Source: Promethearchaeota archaeon (GTDB taxonomy: Archaea; Asgardarchaeota; Lokiarchaeia; Sigynarchaeales; SOKP01). From it: DNA of 11,582 nucleotides. Under the pieces are notes generated by a model. The model did not search any database and was not told the DNA's origin. It worked only from the letters and a program-made list of their open reading frames with translations. The number at the start of each line of letters is the position of its first letter. Positions within the stretch are counted from its first letter, which is position 1. The stretch spans positions 1-11,582 of the forward strand of contig JAEOTL010000252.1 of assembly GCA_016839845.1 (NCBI GenBank). Direction: 5' to 3'. Positions 6,973 to 11,582 of this stretch are shown one piece after another. The position numbers and the translations under genes are program-made.

Positions 6973-8037
6973 TTGACTAAATTGAAAATAGTTGATTTAC
7001 GTTCAGATACGGTAACGAAACCATCACCAGAAATGTGGAAAGTACATAGATCATTAGACAATTCCATGATCGGTGATGATGTCGAAGGAGAAGACCCAAC
7101 CGTCAATGAATTAGAAGTAAAAGCAGCTAAATTATTAGGAAAGGAAGCAGCGCTCCTAGTAACTTCAGGGACGCAAGCCAATCTAGTATCGCTTCTCTCA
7201 CAAACTAAACCAGGTGATGAGATTCTTTTGGAAGAATTAAGTCACATTTTTAAAAATGAGGTTGGTAGTGCCGCTCGTATTGGGGGTTTAATGATTAGAA
7301 CCTATTCCACAGATAAAGGTGTTCCTTCATTTGGTCAACTCCAAAAATTGATTCGTGATAAAGAAGATATACATGAACCACCAACAACTCTCTTTTCTGT
7401 TGAAAACACTCACAATTATCATGGAGGGGTGATTATTCAACCAGAAATAATCAAGGATATGAGGGATTTTTCCGATAAGAATGATCTAAAAATGCATTTA
7501 GATGGGGCAAGGATATTCAACGCAGCTGTAGCATTAGGAATCCCTGTTACTGAATTCACAAAACATGTTGATAGTATTATGTTTTGCTTGTCTAAAGGTC
7601 TTTCATGTCCAGTAGGATCGATTGTAGCGGGTTCAAAAGAATTTATTACAGCAGCTAGGAGATATCGAAAAATGCTTGGTGGAGGCATGCGTCAAGCAGG
7701 GATAATTGCATCTTTTGGTTTAGTTGCCCTTGAACCAAAATGGATTAAAAGACTAGAGGAAGATCATAAAAATGCTAAATTATTAGCCAAAGGGATTCGA
7801 TCTTACGATTTACCTATTACTGTTCATGAACCGCAGACGAATATTGTACTTGTGGAACTTATGAAAAAGACACGGATATTCAAAATTGTGACTGATCTTG
7901 GAAAAGAAGGGGTGTTATCATTTAATATTAGTAAAGAAAAAATAAGATTTGTAACTCACTATGGGATAAATGATGATGACATTCAATTTTCTGTCCAAAA
8001 AATAGGTAATATTTTGAATAACTATCTAAATAAATAA
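6973..8037 (+). CDS. ltaE: L-threonine aldolase family (low-specificity, PLP-dependent beta-eliminating lyase fold)
   Basis: The 354-residue protein is a fold-type I PLP enzyme. It shows the N-terminal DLRSDTVTKPSPEMW (8-22), GDDVEGEDPTVNELE (34-48), the cofactor loop TSGTQANL (64-71), SHIFKNEVGSAARIGG (90-105), HLDGAR with Asp177 binding the pyridine ring, and CLSKGLSCPVGS with Lys208 forming the Schiff base. These are the signatures of low-specificity threonine aldolases, which cleave L-threonine or L-allo-threonine to glycine and acetaldehyde. There is no ATG near the N-terminus: the frame opens after a TAA at 6958, and TTG 6973 or TTG 6982 are the only reasonable starts. 6973 is preferred because the TATA-like box at 6943-6950 is then at the right distance. 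The gene converges with the minus-strand operon, 53 bp apart. Related aldolases act on other beta-hydroxy amino acids, so exact substrate is open. Confidence 0.88.
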   Translation: MTKLKIVDLRSDTVTKPSPEMWKVHRSLDNSMIGDDVEGEDPTVNELEVKAAKLLGKEAALLVTSGTQANLVSLLSQTKPGDEILLEELSHIFKNEVGSAARIGGLMIRTYSTDKGVPSFGQLQKLIRDKEDIHEPPTTLFSVENTHNYHGGVIIQPEIIKDMRDFSDKNDLKMHLDGARIFNAAVALGIPVTEFTKHVDSIMFCLSKGLSCPVGSIVAGSKEFITAARRYRKMLGGGMRQAGIIASFGLVALEPKWIKRLEEDHKNAKLLAKGIRSYDLPITVHEPQTNIVLVELMKKTRIFKIVTDLGKEGVLSFNISKEKIRFVTHYGINDDDIQFSVQKIGNILNNYLNK

Positions 8038-8073
8038 GGTAATTAGTTAATTTCGCTTATCTAATATTTTAAT

Positions 8074-8082
8074 AAAAAAAAA
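8074..8082 (-). terminator. Oligo-T terminator of the minus-strand operon
   Basis: Nine A on the plus strand read as T9 on the minus strand, 8 bases past the stop of the last minus-strand gene. No GC-rich stem is seen. The 53-bp convergent gap is the natural place for termination from both sides. Confidence 0.5.
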
Positions 8083-8090
8083 GAAAAGTA

Positions 8091-8621
8091 TTAGTCTTTT
8101 CGTAATTCTAAATCTTTCGAATTATCTTCAACCGCATCATAGTATTCAATATCCATTAGACTGCCTTCAGGATTTTCAGCCCAATGGACTTTAATTGGCA
8201 TACCTACATATGTATCCTTAAACGCTATATTTGGATTCAATTGAGTAGGATAACTTGTATCCGATCCATCAAGTTGAACGCAAACAATCGGCTTCTCTTG
8301 AACCTCTCCTGTTTCGGGATCTTTTATATATGCAACAGTATACGTTGCTACTCGTCCTGTTTCCCGTAAATCAACCCAACGATCAGGTTTTACCATACAT
8401 TTACCACAGACGATTCTCGGCGGGAAAAATACTCTATTACAACTTGAACATTGTAATCCCACAATTTTTTTCTGTTTTAATTTTTCTCTAAATGGTTGCA
8501 TATGTGTGATATTAAATTTATACTTATAACTGGATAAATACCAATTTGCTGGCATAGTTCTCGTTCTAACATAATCCTTTTTAATATATTCCATTGATTT
8601 TCTTCTTGTTAGCTTTGACAT
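8091..8621 (-). CDS. DUF35 family protein: zinc ribbon plus OB-fold (distal copy of the minus operon)
   Basis: This 176-residue protein has a long basic N-terminal part (1-57), a zinc ribbon with Cys58, Cys61, Cys72 and Cys75, an OB-fold from about 80 to 160 (RWVDLRETGRVATYTVAYI, then KPIVCVQLDGSDTSYP) and an acidic tail. Its N-terminal extension is about 15 residues longer than in the other two DUF35 proteins of this window. The ATG at 8621 is supported by GAGGT at 8629-8633 (minus strand), 7 nt away. It is the last gene of the operon and follows the thiolase-like gene by 18 bp. It probably binds the CoA moiety of the substrate for one of the two thiolase-like proteins upstream. Confidence 0.9.
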   Translation of the reverse strand: MSKLTRRKSMEYIKKDYVRTRTMPANWYLSSYKYKFNITHMQPFREKLKQKKIVGLQCSSCNRVFFPPRIVCGKCMVKPDRWVDLRETGRVATYTVAYIKDPETGEVQEKPIVCVQLDGSDTSYPTQLNPNIAFKDTYVGMPIKVHWAENPEGSLMDIEYYDAVEDNSKDLELRKD

Positions 8622-8639
8622 AATATTAACCTCGATATT

Positions 8640-9887
8640 TTATTTAAATTTTCTAGCAGGTTCATCAGCCATAACCATCATAGTAATCAGATTAATATAT
8701 CCACCCCAACCATGTCCTAAACTTGTATGAACGGTTTTTGGGACTTGATTACTTGCTTTCCCCATTATCTGTAGAGCTGCAACCGCAGGTCGTTCCATAG
8801 CAGAAGCTCCAATGGCATTAGTAGAATTAACACCACCAGAGCAATTAATAGGTAATTCACCATTTAGTGCCGTCACACCAGTTTCAAACATTTTCGATGC
8901 TGTATTTTCTTCAAATAAACCTAATTTCTCAACCCACATTAGTTCTTGATTAGGAAATGGGGAATATACTTCTGCATAATCAATCTCTTTTCTTGGAAAA
9001 GAAATTCCAGCTTGTTGGAAAGCTACATCAGAAGTCTTTTGAGCCCCTAACTGTTCTGAGGGATCCAATTGTCCTGAGCCACTACCACAATAACCTAAAA
9101 TCCCTGTTTCTGTTGCTACACTTCCAACACCATTTACATATACAGGAACATCACACATATCTTTAGCTTTTTCTTCTGTAGTAAAGAGCATAGCACAAGC
9201 CCCATCTGATGCGGGACATACCATACCATATCTTAAAGGGTATGAAATATATGGAGTATCTAATACCTCTTCAATTGTCAAATTAGGCATTTTTAAGTGA
9301 GCCCACCATGTTTTGGCAGCATTATGTCTATTTTGCACTACGACTCTGGCTAAATCTTCTTCAGTTATTTTACTTTTACGCATATAATTAGTAGCTTGAT
9401 ATGACGCAACTCCAATAGCAGCTCCAGCAGAAAATAGAAGAGTTAGCTGATCATATGGAATTCCTAACGAGTTTAAAACAGAAATCTCTCCATAAGCAAC
9501 GCTAGCAAGACCTGTAGCTGTATCGCCTTGGCTTTGTTGTTCAAAAGCAATTGCTAATACAGTATCAACACCTGGTAATCCAGAAGCAACAGAATAATAT
9601 CCAGCTATAGCTACTGAACCCCCTGTAGTACCTCCTGTAGTTACTCTTAGTAAAGGTTTATTTCTTGCCCCCATCCAATCTGTCATCCACAATTCTGGAA
9701 TATTTGCCCCTTCAAAAGCCGGCATGTTCCCATTCACAAACATATCAATATCTTTAATTTCAACACTAGGGACTTTTTTTAAGCAGTCTTCTATCGCTTC
9801 ACTAACTAATTCTGGCATGTTTACGTCAGAACGCTTTGAAGCATGTTCACTGAAGCCTGCACTTGCCACACATACTTGTCTTCCCAT
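8640..9887 (-). CDS. Thiolase-superfamily protein with replaced catalytic residues (Gly/Tyr/Asn)
   Basis: The 415-residue protein aligns with thiolases along its length: RVTTGGTTGG (81-90), a central domain with RHNAAKTWW (187-195), EVYSPF (306-311) and the C-terminal GHGWGG (391-396). The nucleophile position is Gly86, not Cys. The His of the HDxF loop is Tyr308, and the His of GHPxGATG is Asn357 (TNAIGAS). It therefore lacks every residue of the classical Cys-His-Cys machinery. Tyr in the active site together with a DUF35 partner recalls Ltp2-type aldolases, thiolase-fold enzymes that cleave side-chain CoA thioesters by retro-aldol chemistry; this is inference. It follows the other thiolase-like gene by 2 bp with SD GGAGGGTGA at 9897-9905, so the two are probably made together and may form a heteromer. 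A non-catalytic structural role is also possible. Confidence 0.87.
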   Translation of the reverse strand: MGRQVCVASAGFSEHASKRSDVNMPELVSEAIEDCLKKVPSVEIKDIDMFVNGNMPAFEGANIPELWMTDWMGARNKPLLRVTTGGTTGGSVAIAGYYSVASGLPGVDTVLAIAFEQQSQGDTATGLASVAYGEISVLNSLGIPYDQLTLLFSAGAAIGVASYQATNYMRKSKITEEDLARVVVQNRHNAAKTWWAHLKMPNLTIEEVLDTPYISYPLRYGMVCPASDGACAMLFTTEEKAKDMCDVPVYVNGVGSVATETGILGYCGSGSGQLDPSEQLGAQKTSDVAFQQAGISFPRKEIDYAEVYSPFPNQELMWVEKLGLFEENTASKMFETGVTALNGELPINCSGGVNSTNAIGASAMERPAVAALQIMGKASNQVPKTVHTSLGHGWGGYINLITMMVMADEPARKFK

Positions 9888-9889
9888 CT

Positions 9890-11032
9890 TTAATTGTCAC
9901 CCTCCAATACATATAAAATATTATTTTGAGCACACATTCCTATTTGGCCTGAAGCAATTGCTTTTTTGGCATCTTTAACTTGATAACCATTTGCTTCTCC
10001 TCTAATTTGTTTAACAGCTTCAATTATTCTTATAATTCCTGTTGCACATAATGGATTACCTCCCAAACCACCTCCAGAGGGATTGACTGGAAGATCTCCT
10101 CCAATTTCAGCATTTAAATTCACACCTTTACCTTTCTCAGCAAGTCCTAAGGCTTCAATAAAAATCAATTCTTCATGTGCAAATGATTCATATAACTCTA
10201 CTACATCGATTTGAGTTTTGGGATCAGTAATACCTGCAACTTCAAATGCAAATTTACTTGCTAATTCCATGGATTTACTAGTAGATAAATCTCGATCACC
10301 AAGATAATAAGTTTCTTGATTGAAGCCTACACCAGTAATCCAAACAGGATTATCTGTAATTTTTTTTGCTTGTTTCTCAGGTGCTAATAGCAGTGCAGCA
10401 ACACCATCACACGGTGGAGCTACCATTAATTCTGTTACAGGATCAGAATATATTTCAGAATCTAATACCTCCTTCACAGTTAGATTAGGATTTTGTGCTT
10501 CAGCTAATGCTAACGGGTTTTTAGAAGCATTTTTTCGATTTTTTACAACTATTTTGGCAATTTCTTCAGTACTTACCCCATATTTCTCCATATATGCCCT
10601 CATTTGAAAACCAGCAGAAGTAACATAATTAACATAAGTACTTGGACGTTCCCAAGTTGGATCTGTTTCGTATAAGCGAGCAGATTGATACGGGAACGCA
10701 GACGCCATACTCCCTCCCCATACAACAGCTAATTTGTGGTTTCCAGATAAAACTCGCATTAATCCATATAAAACCGCATGGGCACCATCCATTTCTACTT
10801 TTGATTCATCTGCCAAATAACCGCCTCCGGGTTCAACAGTTAATGAGTTTGAGATAGTACGTCCATCATAATAATCATTTGTGGCAGATATAACTGTAGA
10901 AATATCTTTCTTTTTCAACCCAGCACTATCTAAAGCTCCTCGTACAGCTTCAAAAACCATTTCATATCTACCGTAATTTGCATTAGAATATAATTTGACT
11001 TGATTATATCCTACTATTGCTACTTTTTCCAC
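9890..11032 (-). CDS. Thiolase-superfamily protein with replaced catalytic residues (Gly/Tyr/Asn), GTG start
   Basis: This 380-residue thiolase-fold protein is shorter than its neighbour. It has SKVEMDGAHAVLYG (77-90), where Gly83 takes the place of the nucleophilic Cys; ELYESF (279-284), where Tyr281 replaces the His of HDxF; and GNPLCATG (325-332), where Asn326 replaces the His of GHPxGATG. A Cys occurs at 367 (QIGMCAQN) near the usual second-Cys region, but the surrounding motif is not the classical CxGGG. The start is GTG at 11032, fixed by a 9-base SD (GGAGGTGAT, 11039-11047) 6 nt upstream. The same SD overlaps the stop of the DUF35 gene before it. It shares its residue replacements with the downstream thiolase-like protein but differs strongly in sequence, as expected for two specialised subunits. 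Confidence 0.87.
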   Translation of the reverse strand: MEKVAIVGYNQVKLYSNANYGRYEMVFEAVRGALDSAGLKKKDISTVISATNDYYDGRTISNSLTVEPGGGYLADESKVEMDGAHAVLYGLMRVLSGNHKLAVVWGGSMASAFPYQSARLYETDPTWERPSTYVNYVTSAGFQMRAYMEKYGVSTEEIAKIVVKNRKNASKNPLALAEAQNPNLTVKEVLDSEIYSDPVTELMVAPPCDGVAALLLAPEKQAKKITDNPVWITGVGFNQETYYLGDRDLSTSKSMELASKFAFEVAGITDPKTQIDVVELYESFAHEELIFIEALGLAEKGKGVNLNAEIGGDLPVNPSGGGLGGNPLCATGIIRIIEAVKQIRGEANGYQVKDAKKAIASGQIGMCAQNNILYVLEGDN

Positions 11033-11038
11033 CTTAAT

Positions 11039-11047
11039 ATCACCTCC
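11039..11047 (-). promoter_or_regulatory. Near-perfect Shine-Dalgarno site fixing a GTG start
   Basis: GGAGGTGAT on the minus strand is complementary to the archaeal 16S rRNA 3' end over nine bases. It begins inside the stop codon of the upstream DUF35 gene and stands 6 nt before the GTG at 11032, which identifies that GTG as the start. Confidence 0.85.
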
Positions 11048-11508
11048 TATACTTTAGCAAAACCCTTTATATCTGCAGGGTTTCCTTTTGTTTCTTCTTC
11101 CCACTCAACTTTAAGTTTCATTCCTATTTTCACTTCTCCGGGATCAATATTTAATAAGCGATAAACTATTGATGTATTACTTCCATCTATCTGTACCATC
11201 CCAATAATTTGAGGTTTCTTCACTTTTCGACTAGCTCTATCATTAATTTTATAATAAGTTATCGTATAATTCTTTAATATTCCAGTGTCTGGCAAATCTA
11301 CCCAGTTCTGGTCAAAAGGAATCGTTTCATTACATTTTCCGCATATTTTTCTTGGAGGAACAAAGACATCTCCACATTTGGGGCATTTATTTCCAATAAT
11401 CTTCTTATTTTCAAGAGTATCATAAAACTTATCCATATATTGGCCAACCCAAAAAGCAAATTCAGCTCTTATAAGCCCCTTATTTGCAACAATTAATTTT
11501 TCAGTCAT
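11047..11508 (-). CDS. DUF35 family protein: zinc ribbon plus OB-fold (first gene of the minus operon)
   Basis: The 153-residue protein has an N-terminal helix region with WVGQYMDKFYDTLENKK, a zinc ribbon with Cys42, Cys45, Cys56 and Cys59, and an OB-fold from about 68 to 150 (NWVDLPDTGILKNYTITYYK, later KPQIIGMVQIDGSNTSIVYR). Its ribbon spacing (CxxC, 10 residues, CxxC) is the same as in the two other DUF35 proteins here. It leads the operon DUF35 - thiolase-like - thiolase-like - DUF35, with its stop inside the SD of the next gene, so coupling is tight. No SD precedes the ATG at 11508; two TATA-like boxes lie upstream. It is likely the CoA-binding partner of the adjacent thiolase-like protein. 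Confidence 0.9.
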   Translation of the reverse strand: MTEKLIVANKGLIRAEFAFWVGQYMDKFYDTLENKKIIGNKCPKCGDVFVPPRKICGKCNETIPFDQNWVDLPDTGILKNYTITYYKINDRASRKVKKPQIIGMVQIDGSNTSIVYRLLNIDPGEVKIGMKLKVEWEEETKGNPADIKGFAKV

Positions 11509-11524
11509 GATATCAATTTTTTTT

Positions 11525-11572
11525 AATTATAAATTATGTAATGATTAATATTGTGATTCGTAGTATTTATAA
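11525..11572 (-). promoter_or_regulatory. Promoter region of the minus-strand operon with two TATA-like boxes
   Basis: Reading the minus strand, TTATAAATA (11572-11564) matches the archaeal consensus best and predicts a leader of about 30 nt. TTTATAATT (11533-11525) lies only 17-25 bases before the ATG and would give a start at or just inside the gene. Which one is used cannot be decided from sequence. Confidence 0.4.
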
Positions 11573-11582
11573 TTTTAAAAAC

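Noticed and set aside
10320..10607. Plus-strand open frame inside the minus-strand thiolase-like gene
   Set aside because: It mirrors a gene with full family homology on the other strand and has no SD or domain of its own.
9890..11032. Annotation of the thiolase-like proteins as ordinary acetyl-CoA acetyltransferases
   Set aside because: The nucleophilic Cys is absent in all three, and this one and its neighbour also lack both catalytic histidines, so the family fold is supported but the reaction is not.
1..11582. tRNA or rRNA genes, CRISPR arrays, insertion sequences, phage or defence genes
   Set aside because: No cloverleaf-like segment, regular direct repeats, terminal inverted repeats, transposase or nuclease motifs were seen on either strand.

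Overview
The window looks archaeal. It is strongly AT-rich and lysine/isoleucine-rich. Several genes or operons are preceded by archaeal TATA-like boxes (TTTAAATA, TTTATAAC, TATAAAGA, TTATAAATA). Oligo-T tracts without strong GC hairpins follow several stops. Internal operon genes carry strong GGAGGTGAT-type Shine-Dalgarno (SD) sites, while the first gene of each unit has none or only a weak one. Separate thiolase-like and DUF35 (zinc ribbon plus OB-fold) genes in pairs are also characteristic of archaea. The lineage cannot be fixed from this sequence; an Asgard or other mesophilic, low-GC archaeon would fit, but that is a guess.

Layout. (1) Positions 50-2180, plus strand: an overlapping cluster of a thiolase-superfamily protein, a DUF35 acyl-CoA-binding partner and a small SCP2 lipid-carrier protein. 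(2) Positions 2396-5952, plus strand: a polar amino-acid ABC importer made of a membrane-anchored binding protein, a permease with an unusual N-terminal membrane extension of about 150 residues, an ATPase and a second permease. The binding protein is separated by oligo-T tracts and a second TATA-like box, so it is probably transcribed on its own. (3) Positions 6042-6881, plus: a stand-alone DUF362 protein. (4) Positions 6973-8037, plus: a PLP-dependent L-threonine aldolase family enzyme, probably TTG-initiated. (5) Positions 11508-8091, minus strand: a tight operon DUF35 - thiolase-like - thiolase-like - DUF35, converging on the aldolase gene. There is no gene-free stretch above 300 bases.

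How the genes fit together. The two ends of the window hold related CoA-ester modules. All three thiolase-like proteins lack the nucleophilic cysteine of classical thiolases. Two of them, adjacent on the minus strand, also replace both catalytic histidines (Tyr in the HDxF loop, Asn in the GHPxGATG loop). They are therefore unlikely to be ordinary acetyl-CoA acetyltransferases. Thiolase-fold aldolases of the Ltp2/DUF35 type, or a thiolase-like heteromer with one or more non-classical active sites, are better hypotheses. The importer and threonine aldolase point to amino-acid uptake and breakdown (glycine plus acetaldehyde from threonine), but a direct link to the acyl-CoA modules is only inferred from proximity.

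A second strong observation concerns the ABC ATPase. It has no ATG, GTG or TTG codon upstream of its Walker A motif. A near-perfect SD site is instead placed 7 nt before an in-frame ATA, so the gene either uses a rare AUA start or the sequence has an error at one base.
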